A stretch of DNA of 64,000 nucleotides from Micavibrio sp. UBA5572 (GCA_002425415.1 DIMG01000010.1:153446-217445), one strand, 5' to 3'. Positions 26,445 through 35,388 are shown, numbered from the stretch's first letter. Translations and numbers: made by a program. The notes: generated by a model from the letters alone, not told the origin.

Positions 26445-26888
26445 TTACATTGGGGCCGGTCCACCACTTGTTGGTGTGCTGTCTATATTGCGAGCGGTCT
26501 CATATCTTTGGTCTATTTTATTGGGGATTCTTCCTGTTATATCATTGACTGTTTCTCTCAGGAGTAGGCCGACATTTTTTATTGTATCAGGGCTAACTGT
26601 TAACCGATCTCCAATCTCTGAACTAATTCCTCCTGTGACTTCACAGGCCATTTTGGATATGCGATTTCCTAAAGAGTTTAAACCTTTTTTGACTGCAGAG
26701 AATTCTTTTTCGTTTAATCCTGCTTTTTTTGCCAGTTCTACGTCAGATAATTTATTTGGACCTTCGTTATTTTTCATCGCCTCGTGTAATCTAGTGGCGC
26801 TGGTTCTTGTGGCATCTCCGAAGGAAATATCATTTTTTTTGTATGCATCGAGTATGTCTCTGACACTTGTTTCGCATTGATCTGTCAT
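26445..26888 (-). CDS. Hypothetical protein
   Basis: The 147-residue, mainly helical protein starts MTDQCETSVRDILDAYKKND. It contains LSDVELAKKAGLNEKEFSAV, which looks like a short helix-turn-helix, so DNA binding is possible but unproven. An overlapping plus-strand frame of similar length reads as a hydrophobic shadow without a ribosome site. The gene is convergent with pyrF. Confidence 0.5.
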   Translation of the reverse strand: MTDQCETSVRDILDAYKKNDISFGDATRTSATRLHEAMKNNEGPNKLSDVELAKKAGLNEKEFSAVKKGLNSLGNRISKMACEVTGGISSEIGDRLTVSPDTIKNVGLLLRETVNDITGRIPNKIDQRYETARNIDSTPTSGGPAPM

Positions 26889-27010
26889 GTTTGTTGTGCC
26901 CTTTATATTTGGTCTAATTTTATATGTAAATTATTAGAAATTGGTTAAAGGGCTTTATTTTTGAGTCCAGTTAGGTCAAAACTGTCCTTGGTTCAGAAAA
27001 TGAGGATGTG

Positions 27011-27457
27011 ATGCAGGATTTTTTATTCGAATATTATTTGTGGATCAAAGGATTACACATTATCGCTGTGATTTCGTTTATGGCGGGTATGCTGTATTTG
27101 CCGCGTTTATTTATCTATCATGTTGAAGCCCCCAAGAATTCCCAGATGTCCGAGACTTTTAAAGTTATGGAGCGGCGTTTATTGCGCGTGATTATCAATC
27201 CGGCCTTTATCGCAGCGCTTTTATTTGGTGGATTAATGCTGTGGGCTAATCCGGCGTTATTCTCTGAAGGTTGGATGCATGCCAAATTGGGGTTGTTGGT
27301 CGTTATGGGTGCCGTTCATGGATTGTTTTCGAAATGGCGCAAGAATTTTGCCCGTGATGAAAATATCAAGTCGGCGAAGTTCTTTCGGGTGTGGAATGAA
27401 ATTCCTACCGTTTTGATGATTGCGATTGTTTTACTGGCCGTTGTCAAACCGTTTTAA
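27011..27457 (+). CDS. hemJ: Protoporphyrinogen IX oxidase HemJ
   Basis: The roughly 148-residue integral membrane protein has four hydrophobic helices. The conserved His is in YLWIKGLHIIAVISF, and the conserved WMHAKLGLLVVMG has His and Lys (heme-binding and catalytic positions in the family). It oxidises protoporphyrinogen IX to protoporphyrin IX, the substrate of HemH. A GTG lies just upstream at 27008; the ATG at 27011 is preferred. hemE-hemH-hemJ-rho are often near each other in Alphaproteobacteria; here the origin and six genes lie between hemE and hemJ. Confidence 0.93.
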   Translation: MQDFLFEYYLWIKGLHIIAVISFMAGMLYLPRLFIYHVEAPKNSQMSETFKVMERRLLRVIINPAFIAALLFGGLMLWANPALFSEGWMHAKLGLLVVMGAVHGLFSKWRKNFARDENIKSAKFFRVWNEIPTVLMIAIVLLAVVKPF

Positions 27458-27472
27458 CTGGTGAATTTTGCT

Positions 27473-28222
27473 TTAATGGAGTTGGTATGCGGGGTTATCC
27501 GGCATTATTCCTTGAATCATTTGTATTTGTGCTCTGATGCGGACAAAGGATTCATGCAGACCTTTGCTCGGGAAAATTTTTTCAACGCTATTTTCCAAGC
27601 ATTCTGCTTGAGTAGAGGACAAATATGGTTGCATTGGTAAGTATTGCAATCCTTTGTTACCGTCTTTTGTATTCTTTCGCGCATGGGTTCGGCTCATATC
27701 GTAATTAATTAGCAGGATTGGGTTTTGAATGTGGTCAAGGGTTGTGATTTCATGTTTTTGTGCCATTTTTTCCAATACATCAATCGCACGTGGTAAATCA
27801 GCGAAATGGATTTTTACAGTATCTTTATTAGGTGCATAATCAATTTGGATTGTGGTAGATTGGTCTTGTTCTTCGGCTAATTCCAATTCCACCTCTGTTA
27901 TCTGATCCATGAAGTCTACCAGACTTTGATACTGGAAGCATTGTGTTGATGGATTCTTTTGTTCCAACTGAAAGGTTACCGAAAACTGTGTTGTTTTTTC
28001 CAGATTATATTCGACAGCCATATTGGGAATTGGGGTCTTATAGGGTGGATTAAATTGGAGATGGAAGAGCTCCCCAAGGATTGCAGACAAATTATCGATA
28101 GCGATCATATACAATTTCTGTTTTTGGCTGAGGGGATTGCCGTTCGATGATGTGGAAGACTCAACAAAAGGGCGTGGTTCGCCAGAGGCTTCAAGAAATG
28201 GTGAGGTTGGCTTATGTGTCAT
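27473..28222 (-). CDS. Hypothetical protein
   Basis: The 249-residue soluble protein has a Ser/Pro-rich N-terminal tail (1-35) and then a mixed alpha/beta region. Notable segments are LYMIAIDNLSAILGELFHL, VDFMDQITEVELELAEEQ and LPRAIDVLEKMAQKHEITTL. No catalytic signature or known family was recognised. It converges with hemJ and is divergent from rho. Confidence 0.55.
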   Translation of the reverse strand: MTHKPTSPFLEASGEPRPFVESSTSSNGNPLSQKQKLYMIAIDNLSAILGELFHLQFNPPYKTPIPNMAVEYNLEKTTQFSVTFQLEQKNPSTQCFQYQSLVDFMDQITEVELELAEEQDQSTTIQIDYAPNKDTVKIHFADLPRAIDVLEKMAQKHEITTLDHIQNPILLINYDMSRTHARKNTKDGNKGLQYLPMQPYLSSTQAECLENSVEKIFPSKGLHESFVRIRAQIQMIQGIMPDNPAYQLH

Positions 28223-28596
28223 GATTGTTTATTCCCTGCCCAATTTCATTTATTATGCAAACTTAATAGTAGGGTTTTTCAATTATAGCAAGAATTTATT
28301 GACAGTTTAAAGGTAGACGAGTATAAAGAGGCTGTCTTTATGAAGCTCCTGACATTTTGAGGCTATATTTACAGAGTTTTCCTCTCGGGTGTTTTCGTGC
28401 AGCCTGGTTTGTAGCCGTGGTTTTGAAAAAGACAATTCCGACCATAGTTTTTATTCAGCACCTTTATTTTTAACCCACACAAAACAGACAGATATATAAA
28501 CCGGATGATTTTCCCGTGCCTTTTGTCGATCTGACAAGATCGAGTATTCAAAGGCTCTGTATACCCCCCAACACAAAACATGATGATGAGACCCAT
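28223..28596 (+). promoter_or_regulatory. rho leader region
   Basis: The 374 bp between the divergent unknown gene and rho hold a strong promoter at 28299-28327, which would give an untranslated leader of about 260 nt. Long rho leaders are known in enterobacteria to carry Rho-dependent autogenous attenuation; the same logic is inferred here. No convincing short leader peptide or strong terminator hairpin was seen. Confidence 0.5.
28299..28327 (+). promoter_or_regulatory. Sigma-70-type promoter for rho
   Basis: TTGACA at 28299-28304 and TATAAA at 28322-28327 are separated by exactly 17 bp. It is the closest match to the housekeeping consensus noticed in the window and points toward rho. Confidence 0.7.
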
Positions 28597-29853
28597 ATGA
28601 ATCTTCAGGATTTAAAAACTCGCTCTCCCGCGGAATTGCTTGCATTTGCCGAAGAGCTGGAAATCGAAAATTGCAGCACAATGCGCAAACAGGACATTAT
28701 GTTTGCCGTGCTGAAGCGCCTTGCCGAACAAGATGTTCCGATTGCCGGTAGCGGTGTTCTTGAGGTTTTGCAGGATGGATTTGGCTTTTTGCGTTCCCCT
28801 GAAGAAAATTATTTGCCAGGGCCAGATGATATTTATGTTTCTCCGTCTCAGGTGCGCCGATTTGGTTTGAGAACGGGTGATATTGTTGAAGGCGGTATTC
28901 GTGCGCCAAAAGAGTCCGAGCGTTATTTTGCATTGTTAAAAGTCGATGCTATCAATGATGAAGCTCCTGAAAAACTTCGTCATCGCATCAATTTTGATAA
29001 TTTGACCCCGCTTTATCCAGAGCGGAAGATCAATCTGGAGCTGATGGATCCAACCAAAAAGAATTTTACCCAACGTGTCATTGAATTGACGTCGCCTTTG
29101 GGCTTTGGTCAGCGGGCGTTGATTGTTGCGCCGCCACGGGTTGGTAAAACAGTTATGCTGCAAGATATTGCCCATTCAATTGCGACCAACCACCCAGACG
29201 CTTATCTGATTGTTTTGTTGATTGATGAGCGTCCCGAGGAAGTGACCGATATGGCACGTTCTGTTCGGGGAGAAGTCGTTTCTTCCACTTTTGATGAACC
29301 TGCTGCGCGTCACGTTCAAGTGGCCGAAATGGTCATGGAAAAGGCCAAACGCCTTGTTGAACACAAACGTGATGTTGTTATTTTGCTTGATTCCATTACG
29401 CGTTTGGCGCGTGCCTATAACACTGTGGTTCCATCATCGGGTAAAGTTTTGACCGGTGGTGTTGATGCCAATGCGTTGCAACGTCCAAAACGGTTCTTTG
29501 GTGCAGCTCGTAATATCGAGCAAGGGGGGTCTTTGACCATTGTCGCAACTGCTCTGATTGATACGGGTAGCCGTATGGATGAGGTTATCTTTGAAGAATT
29601 CAAAGGGACAGGTAACTCTGAAATTGTTCTGGATCGTAAAATTGCTGATAAGCGCGTTTTCCCTGCTATCGATATTCAAAAATCCGGTACACGGAAAGAA
29701 GAGCTTCTGGTTCCAAAAGATGTTTTACAAAAAATGTGGTTGTTGCGTCGTATTCTCAATCCTATGGGAACGGTCGATGCGGTGGAATTCTTGCTGGATA
29801 AGTTGAAAGACACCAAAGGCAATGACGATTTCTTTCAATCCATGAACCAGTAA
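28597..29853 (+). CDS. rho: Transcription termination factor Rho
   Basis: The 418-residue protein begins MNLQDLKTRSPAELLAFAEE (Rho N-domain). It has the cold-shock-like RNA-binding segment GFGFLRSPEENYLPGPDDIYVS, Walker A APPRVGKT, LIDERPEEVTDM (Walker B region) and the SITRLARAYN Q-loop region. It is an RNA-dependent hexameric helicase that ends transcription. The ATG at 28597 starts the Rho domain; upstream in-frame codons lack homology. Confidence 0.97.
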   Translation: MNLQDLKTRSPAELLAFAEELEIENCSTMRKQDIMFAVLKRLAEQDVPIAGSGVLEVLQDGFGFLRSPEENYLPGPDDIYVSPSQVRRFGLRTGDIVEGGIRAPKESERYFALLKVDAINDEAPEKLRHRINFDNLTPLYPERKINLELMDPTKKNFTQRVIELTSPLGFGQRALIVAPPRVGKTVMLQDIAHSIATNHPDAYLIVLLIDERPEEVTDMARSVRGEVVSSTFDEPAARHVQVAEMVMEKAKRLVEHKRDVVILLDSITRLARAYNTVVPSSGKVLTGGVDANALQRPKRFFGAARNIEQGGSLTIVATALIDTGSRMDEVIFEEFKGTGNSEIVLDRKIADKRVFPAIDIQKSGTRKEELLVPKDVLQKMWLLRRILNPMGTVDAVEFLLDKLKDTKGNDDFFQSMNQ

Positions 29854-29892
29854 TCCATGTATCATAAATCATAACAGACAAGGACTAAAAGC

Positions 29893-30735
29893 ATGAAAAG
29901 TTTTCTTCTCTTTCTGGCTTTGTGTTGTGTTTGCGTTCCCGTTTTTGCGGGAGAGGAAGAAGAATCCGGCTATGAGCGGGTTATGCGCACGGGGATTTTG
30001 CAATGCGGGTATTTTTCCTGGCCGCCCTATATGTGGAAAAATCCTGCCAGTGGAGAATTTGACGGATTTTTTTATGAATATACTGAAACAGTAGCTGCAC
30101 GGATGGGGCTAAAGATCGATTGGGTATCCGAAGTCGTTTATGGCAATATTTATCAGGAAATTCAAAGCGGTAAGATCGATGCGTTTTGTTCGGGAATTTG
30201 GCCAACGGCGGGTCTTGCGAAGTTACTCGATTTCACGATTCCTATAACTTATAATCCTGTTTTGGCCTTTGTTCGTGCTGGAGATCACCGATTTGACGGG
30301 GATATTATCAAGTTGAATGATCCAGCCGTCAAAATTGCCAGTATGGAAGGATCTATTGCTGGTGTTATTGCGGCAAATCGTTTCCAGAAAGCCAAATTGG
30401 TTGAAACGCCTCAATTGTCTGGTCCTTCGTCGCAAATTCTTGATCTTGCAACAGGTAAAGTTGACGTTGCCTTTATTGATTGGGGGCTGGTTGACCAATA
30501 TTTATCGACGAATCCAGAGATCAAGGTTGAGCCTGTCGCAGGGGTCAGGCCGCTTAATGTTTGGGGAAGTACAATCGCGTTTGGTAAGGGAAATGATGCT
30601 TTGGTTAATGCTGTGAATACCGTAACTCAGGAAATGATTTATAGCGGTGAAATTGATGATCTTTTGGATCGTTATCATCTTGATTCTAAAGGTTTTTTTA
30701 GACCTTTGCGCCCTTATTCTGCTTCCCAGAAATAA
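29893..30735 (+). CDS. Extracellular solute-binding protein, family 3
   Basis: The 280-residue protein has a signal peptide (about 1-19, ending VFAG). The family-3 binding fold starts RVMRTGILQCGYFSWPPYMW and includes FDGFFYEYTETVAARMGLKIDWV and a second-lobe GSIAGVIAANRF. Such proteins deliver polar amino acids to ABC importers in the periplasm. No permease or ATPase gene is adjacent, so its transporter is elsewhere or it acts as a sensor-linked binding protein. RBS AAGGA precedes the ATG. Confidence 0.82.
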   Translation: MKSFLLFLALCCVCVPVFAGEEEESGYERVMRTGILQCGYFSWPPYMWKNPASGEFDGFFYEYTETVAARMGLKIDWVSEVVYGNIYQEIQSGKIDAFCSGIWPTAGLAKLLDFTIPITYNPVLAFVRAGDHRFDGDIIKLNDPAVKIASMEGSIAGVIAANRFQKAKLVETPQLSGPSSQILDLATGKVDVAFIDWGLVDQYLSTNPEIKVEPVAGVRPLNVWGSTIAFGKGNDALVNAVNTVTQEMIYSGEIDDLLDRYHLDSKGFFRPLRPYSASQK

Positions 30736-30778
30736 TCATTAAGTTTGATTTTTATAAAAACATTTCTGGAGAATGAAA

Positions 30779-31513
30779 ATGCCGGATGAGCATTACGAGA
30801 ATCCCAGACTTGCCGCTCTTTATGATTTTGACAGTGGGTGGTCTGTTGACCGTGATTTTTATTTATCCCTTGCAACAAACCACACGTTTCCTTTGGGTAT
30901 CCTTGATTTGGGCTGTGGTACTGGGCTTTTGTGCAAGGCCTATGCCGAAAAAGGGCATCATGTTACAGGATGCGATCCATCCCTTTCCATGCTCGACGTT
31001 GCCGCGCGGCAGCCAAATGGAGATCTTGTTAAATGGATGCAATCCTTCGCACAAACATTTAAGTCGGATGATCGGTATGATCTTATTATTATGACGGGGC
31101 ATGCGTTTCAGGTTTTATTACAAGATGAAGAAATTCTGGCCACTTTCTCTGTCATGCGGCAGCATTTAAAGGAGGATGGGCTTATTGTTTTTGAATCTCG
31201 AAATCCTGTTATAAATTGGAAGGAAAACTGGGACTATAGTATGAGTCTTGATTTACCGGAGGGGAAAGTTCAGGAATCACGCCGTTTTGTGGAGGAAGAA
31301 AAAGACCGTATGATCTTTGAGCTTTGGTATCAATTTCCAGATGAAGTTCTTGTCTCTAAAAGCGAATTGCGTTTTTTATCACATGACGCTATTTTAAATT
31401 TCTTGATGATTTCTGGTTTGCGTGTAGAAAAAATTCTTGGGGATTGGAATGGTGGTTTGTTTCATGAGCCTTCATCGGAAGAAATGATCTTTTTTGTTCG
31501 GCGCGTTAGTTGA
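30779..31513 (+). CDS. Class I SAM-dependent methyltransferase
   Basis: The 244-residue protein has motif I ILDLGCGTGLLCKAYAEKG, an acidic residue after the second strand (TGCDPSLSMLDVA), and motif IV-like YDLIIMTGHAFQVLL. This is the classic small-molecule methyltransferase fold. The substrate is unknown. GGAGAA lies 6-7 bases before the ATG at 30779, favouring it over the ATG at 30773. It lies 43 bp after the binding-protein gene. Confidence 0.85.
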   Translation: MPDEHYENPRLAALYDFDSGWSVDRDFYLSLATNHTFPLGILDLGCGTGLLCKAYAEKGHHVTGCDPSLSMLDVAARQPNGDLVKWMQSFAQTFKSDDRYDLIIMTGHAFQVLLQDEEILATFSVMRQHLKEDGLIVFESRNPVINWKENWDYSMSLDLPEGKVQESRRFVEEEKDRMIFELWYQFPDEVLVSKSELRFLSHDAILNFLMISGLRVEKILGDWNGGLFHEPSSEEMIFFVRRVS

Positions 31514-31567
31514 TTGTGACTTTTTTTACTCTTTTTGGGATTCATTAAAATCTTTGGAATGATGGCT

Positions 31568-32227
31568 ATGACGTGCGCTTTTGCCCCCCTTCGTTTACAA
31601 ATCAAAGAGATCTGCAGGAGGGAGGGGAGAGACCCATTTTCGGTGCGGTTGACTGCTGTGTCTAAAAATCAGCCTGATGAGGCCATCGAGACCGCTTTAG
31701 AATCGGGGCTGAAGGTTTTCGGTGAAAACCGCGTGCAAGAAGCTGAAAGTCATTGGATCGCGCGGCGTGCAGCATTTCCCGATTTGGAGCTTCATTTAAT
31801 CGGTGGATTGCAGACCAATAAAGCCAAGCAAGCGGTTGCTTTGTTTGATGTGATTGAGACGGTTGATCGCCCGGAATTGGTTGATGCTTTGGTGAAAGAA
31901 TGTCAGAAGCAGGCCAAGTTTCCGCGTTTTTTTGTGCAGGTGAATATCGGTGAAGAGCCGCAAAAATCCGGTGTCGCGATTGATGATCTTTCCGCTTTGC
32001 TTGCTTATGCTTTGGAACGGGGAATGACTATTGAAGGGCTGATGTGCATTCCTCCAGAGGATGAGCCTTCGGGGTTGTATTTTGCGTTATTACGAAAGCT
32101 GGCGTTGCGTCATCATTTGCGTCATCTGAGTATGGGGATGAGCCGCGATTTCAGACAAGCGATTGCATTGGATGCGACGTATATCAGAATCGGGACGGCG
32201 TTGTTCGGTGCGCGAGATTTCCTATAA
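31568..32227 (+). CDS. YggS/PLPBP family pyridoxal-phosphate-binding protein
   Basis: The roughly 219-residue protein has the PLP Lys in RLTAVSKNQPDEAIETAL, then FGENRVQEAESHW, LHLIGGLQTNKAKQA and the C-terminal LSMGMSRDFRQAI with RIGTALFGAR. It is a single-domain TIM barrel that buffers PLP rather than a known enzyme. The usual HxIGxLQxNK reads HLIGGLQTNK. Several starts are possible (31559, 31562, 31568); the last gives the family-like MTCAFAPL N-terminus. Confidence 0.93.
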   Translation: MTCAFAPLRLQIKEICRREGRDPFSVRLTAVSKNQPDEAIETALESGLKVFGENRVQEAESHWIARRAAFPDLELHLIGGLQTNKAKQAVALFDVIETVDRPELVDALVKECQKQAKFPRFFVQVNIGEEPQKSGVAIDDLSALLAYALERGMTIEGLMCIPPEDEPSGLYFALLRKLALRHHLRHLSMGMSRDFRQAIALDATYIRIGTALFGARDFL

Positions 32228-32230
32228 AGG

Positions 32231-32788
32231 TTATGGTTGTTTTTTCAAGACAAATTTTTTCTGCTGAAAATCCTTTATGATGCGGTCAGGTGCAGAAAAA
32301 TGTTCGTTCATCGCGATATAAATATCAGGTGTTGCGTCGGGTTGTTCAAAGAGAGCCTTTTTCAAATTTCGCGTTCCGTCTGATTTTTCTCCATTGCTGA
32401 GTGGGTGAAAAGCTCCGGTTAATACGATTGTGCAGATTGGTTGAGGGTGTATTTCTTTCAGGTTTATTGCCAATTCACACATTTTATCTGTGCCGGTTGT
32501 GATGACAATTCTTGTGGTTTTATCTTCGTATTTTTTTATATGTTCAAGGATTTTTTGTAGATCAATTCGGGTCAGGTGTTTGCTGTCTTTAAGGCTATAT
32601 TGGATTGTATCGAGCTTATATGCGGGGTGTGTTGTTATCAGGTCTTGAGCAATTTTTATTGCTCTTGATGTGTTTGCCGAGAAGCTCGCGTTGACGGGGG
32701 CTTGTGATGGATCATCAGGATAGGGATCGGAGTCGATTGTGCCACCTGTTGTTATCAGCATTATTCTTTTGTTTATTTTTTCTAACAT
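32231..32788 (-). CDS. Asparaginase-like protein, N-terminal domain only
   Basis: The 185-residue protein matches the N-terminal domain of type I/II L-asparaginases. The motif LITTGGTIDS carries the first catalytic Thr, RIVITTGTDKM carries the second Thr-Asp, and VLTGAFHPLSNGEKSDGTRN is followed by a short end. Full enzymes are about 320-350 residues, so the C-terminal domain is absent. The frame is intact and has normal neighbours, so it is a one-domain protein rather than an obvious fragment. Its function is uncertain; amidohydrolase activity is possible. Confidence 0.75.
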   Translation of the reverse strand: MLEKINKRIMLITTGGTIDSDPYPDDPSQAPVNASFSANTSRAIKIAQDLITTHPAYKLDTIQYSLKDSKHLTRIDLQKILEHIKKYEDKTTRIVITTGTDKMCELAINLKEIHPQPICTIVLTGAFHPLSNGEKSDGTRNLKKALFEQPDATPDIYIAMNEHFSAPDRIIKDFQQKKFVLKKQP

Positions 32789-32825
32789 GCTTTACGTTTA
32801 TCATATTTTTTTGTTTCGGGATGCA

Positions 32826-32854
32826 CAAATCCCCGCTGGGGTGGCGGGGATTTG
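32826..32854. repeat. 11-bp perfect hairpin
   Basis: CAAATCCCCGC and GCGGGGATTTG form an 11-bp perfect stem with a 7-base loop (TGGGGTG). It lies between two minus-strand genes, after the stop of the one at 32918. There is no adjacent T tract in either direction, so it is not a classical terminator; it may protect a 3' end or be a processed structure. Confidence 0.6.
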
Positions 32855-32917
32855 CAGAGGTGGTGGAGATCAATCAACCTGTCTTTTTGTCAATTTCTTT
32901 TCGGGGTAAAAAGCTGA

Positions 32918-33313
32918 CTAGTTTCTCGCTAGCTCCTCCAATGCGACTGATTTGGCGCATTTTCTGTAAGCTTTGATGGCATTAATGACAGTGCGTTCTC
33001 CTGATCCGGCATTGCGCCGGTTCCGGCTGGCGTTATTAGTCGTGTTTATTTGTACAGTCTCGTTTGTGGGGGCAAGGAGAGACTGACAATTTTTCTCGAC
33101 TAAAGCCGGTGAAGCTTGTTTTGTGAAGGGGGATATGACTGCGGATGAAGATATTTTGACCATAGGTGTGATTGGTAGCAAAACATCTGCTTTTGCGGGA
33201 GTTACCAGCATTGCAATCAAGGTCATCAGGGCGAGGATACCCAGCCACATCATGATAAATTGTTTAAAAAGAGATTTTGGAGCGAGGACTCCATATGTTG
33301 TTCCATTCTTCAT
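32918..33313 (-). CDS. Small exported or membrane-anchored hypothetical protein
   Basis: The 131-residue protein starts MKNGTTYGVLAPKSLFKQF and has one hydrophobic segment (about 19-38, ending TPAKA, a possible cleavage site). It continues as a Ser/Thr/Asn-rich region and ends in a basic helix. Two Cys residues are present. No family recognised. The ATG at 33313 follows GGGTGG; a GTG three codons upstream is less likely. Confidence 0.5.
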   Translation of the reverse strand: MKNGTTYGVLAPKSLFKQFIMMWLGILALMTLIAMLVTPAKADVLLPITPMVKISSSAVISPFTKQASPALVEKNCQSLLAPTNETVQINTTNNASRNRRNAGSGERTVINAIKAYRKCAKSVALEELARN

Positions 33314-33488
33314 ACCACCCACCCAAACTTTATAGGACTTAAATTTGCCGGTTGATCCGGCTTATGTTTTTATTTGACCATGAAAAAAACATTATGGCAA
33401 TTATTATCGTTTCGATTTTAGCTGGTAGTTTTTTTAAAAATATCTCAAATTGCAGATAGATTTATGCGGATTGGGTTATGGGGTAAAA

Positions 33489-34367
33489 ATGAATGATGCT
33501 ATAAAAGATCATGGGAAAAACAATTTCGGAAACCCTGTTTATGTGCATTTGGTTTCGGATGCTACGGGGGCCACTTTGCAAGGTTTGTCCGAAGCTGCCC
33601 TTTCCCAGTTTGATATTGATAAATTGCACCAAAAATTATGGCCGCAGGTCAAATCAGACAAGCAGCTTGATCGTGTGATAAAAGATTTAGAAATCCATGG
33701 TGGAGTGGTTTTTTATACTCTTGTGGATAAAGCTCTTATTCTGCGCCTTGAGGATGTTTGTTCAAGGTTGGGGATTTTGTGCGTTGCCGTGATGGCGCCT
33801 TTGCTTGATGGATTGTCAGCCTATTTACAGCAGCAGCCGATTGGTCGTCCGGGTTTGCAGCATCGTCTGGATGCTCTTTATTTCGACAGGATGGAAGCGA
33901 TTGATTTTGCCATGGGGTTTGATGATGGACAAAATTTTGATGGGATTGAAAGTGCTGACGTTATTCTGGTCGGGGTGTCGCGCACATCCAAAACGCCGAC
34001 ATGCATTTATTTGGCTCGGCATGGTATTCGAGCCGCCAATATTCCGTTGGTGCAGGAAATCGGGTTTCCCGAGATCATTCTTTCTTTTAAAAAGCCTTTA
34101 TTCGTCGGTTTGACGGAGTCCGCTGACCGATTGATTGAATTAAGAACGTCGCGGCTTAAAATAGATGATCGCTTGGCGATGCCGAGAAACTGTTATATTG
34201 ATCCCGAGAAAGTTGAAGAAGAAACCAATTGGGCAAGAAAACTTTTTCGTTCACAAGGATGGCCAGTTATTGATGTGACCAAGAGGTCTGTTGAGGAAAC
34301 TGCAGCAGAGATCATGGTTTTGCTGCAAATAAGACAGGAAAAGGAAGATTTAATTCATGCACAATGA
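33489..34367 (+). CDS. ppsR: Pyruvate, phosphate dikinase regulatory protein (bifunctional kinase/pyrophosphorylase)
   Basis: The 292-residue DUF299 protein has VYVHLVSDATGATLQGLSEAAL near the start and the P-loop-like GVSRTSKTPTCIYLARHG. It also has QEIGFPEIIL and a C-terminal RRSVEE-like KRSVEETAAEI. It controls pyruvate phosphate dikinase or PEP synthase by phosphorylating and dephosphorylating an active-site Thr. ATG at 33489 fits the family N-terminus. It overlaps aroE by 11 bp. The usual maf gene is absent between ppsR and aroE. Confidence 0.92.
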   Translation: MNDAIKDHGKNNFGNPVYVHLVSDATGATLQGLSEAALSQFDIDKLHQKLWPQVKSDKQLDRVIKDLEIHGGVVFYTLVDKALILRLEDVCSRLGILCVAVMAPLLDGLSAYLQQQPIGRPGLQHRLDALYFDRMEAIDFAMGFDDGQNFDGIESADVILVGVSRTSKTPTCIYLARHGIRAANIPLVQEIGFPEIILSFKKPLFVGLTESADRLIELRTSRLKIDDRLAMPRNCYIDPEKVEEETNWARKLFRSQGWPVIDVTKRSVEETAAEIMVLLQIRQEKEDLIHAQ

Positions 34368-35190
34368 CCCCCCTTTTGCAGGAGTGATTGGACACCCGAT
34401 TTTACACAGTCAATCTCCGCTTATTCATGGATATTGGCTTAAAGCTTATGGTCTGGTCGGGAGCTATGAGCGTTTTGATATTGCACCGGAAAATTTGACC
34501 GATGGTATTTCTGCGCTCGTAGATCAAGGAATTCGCGGTTTTAATGTCACTCTTCCGCACAAGCAGGCCATTCTTCCGTTATGTGCCGATATTTCTTCTG
34601 AGGCGCAGGCCATCGGGGCGGTCAATACTGTTGTTGTGCGCGAGGATGGAAAATTATCAGGTGATAACACTGATGGGTATGGTTTTTTACAGAATTTGTT
34701 AGAAAGTTGCCCTGATTTTGATTTTAAAGCGTCATCGGCATTGGTTTTGGGGGCCGGCGGTGCTGCACGAGCTATTTTACATTCTCTCAAAAAAAGTGGT
34801 GTAGCTCATCTCTATTTGTGCAACCGCACAAGGGATCATGCAGAGGATTTAGCACGTATTTTTGGTGCGCAAGTTGTGGATTGGGATGACCGTGAGCAAG
34901 TTGTCAGGGATGTTCAGCTTTTGGTTAATACGACATCATTGGGTATGGTCGGGCAGCCTGCGCTTGATATAAATATTGATGCGGCCTGTGGTGATTGTGT
35001 GGTCTATGATATCGTTTATGCCCCGCTTTATACTGATTTGTTGGTGCGTGCTCGTTCACGAGGTTTAAAAACTGTCACAGGGATAGGAATGTTGCTTCAT
35101 CAGGCGCGTCCAGGATTCGAGCAATGGTTCGGCATTGCGCCGCAAGTGACTAAAGAGTTGCGGGAGCTTTTATGTCGACGTTCTGATTAA
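34357..35190 (+). CDS. aroE: Shikimate dehydrogenase (NADP+)
   Basis: The 277-residue protein has GVIGHPILHSQSPLIH (shikimate-binding Ser pair), FNVTLPHKQA with the catalytic Lys, GDNTDGYGFL with catalytic Asp, and the NADP-binding glycine motif VLGAGGAARAIL. It reduces 3-dehydroshikimate in aromatic amino-acid synthesis. It overlaps ppsR by 11 bp, so expression is coupled. Confidence 0.95.
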   Translation: MHNDPPFAGVIGHPILHSQSPLIHGYWLKAYGLVGSYERFDIAPENLTDGISALVDQGIRGFNVTLPHKQAILPLCADISSEAQAIGAVNTVVVREDGKLSGDNTDGYGFLQNLLESCPDFDFKASSALVLGAGGAARAILHSLKKSGVAHLYLCNRTRDHAEDLARIFGAQVVDWDDREQVVRDVQLLVNTTSLGMVGQPALDINIDAACGDCVVYDIVYAPLYTDLLVRARSRGLKTVTGIGMLLHQARPGFEQWFGIAPQVTKELRELLCRRSD

Positions 35191-35276
35191 CTTTTTTACT
35201 GCGGTTTATAATGAATTCTATATTTCTGAAATCTTGTGACCCGCAGATTTATTGATATTTACCGCCCCCATTGCGA

Positions 35277-35292
35277 TTCGATTCGAATCGAA
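35277..35292. repeat. 16-bp perfect palindrome upstream of mnmG
   Basis: TTCGATTCGAATCGAA is its own reverse complement, with no spacer. Such a site suits a dimeric regulator. It lies 145 bp before the mnmG start. Confidence 0.75.
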
Positions 35293-35388
35293 AATTGCTG
35301 CAGTTTTGTATGTCAGTTTTAGTGCATCATTTTTTACCTAAGCGGTCTTCTGAATTTGTTTGTGTGGTTTTCTTAAAAAAATTGCATT

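Noticed and set aside
26437..26880. 147-codon plus-strand frame overlapping the minus-strand unknown gene
   Set aside because: It reads as a low-complexity hydrophobic shadow, has no ribosome site, and mirrors a more protein-like frame on the other strand.
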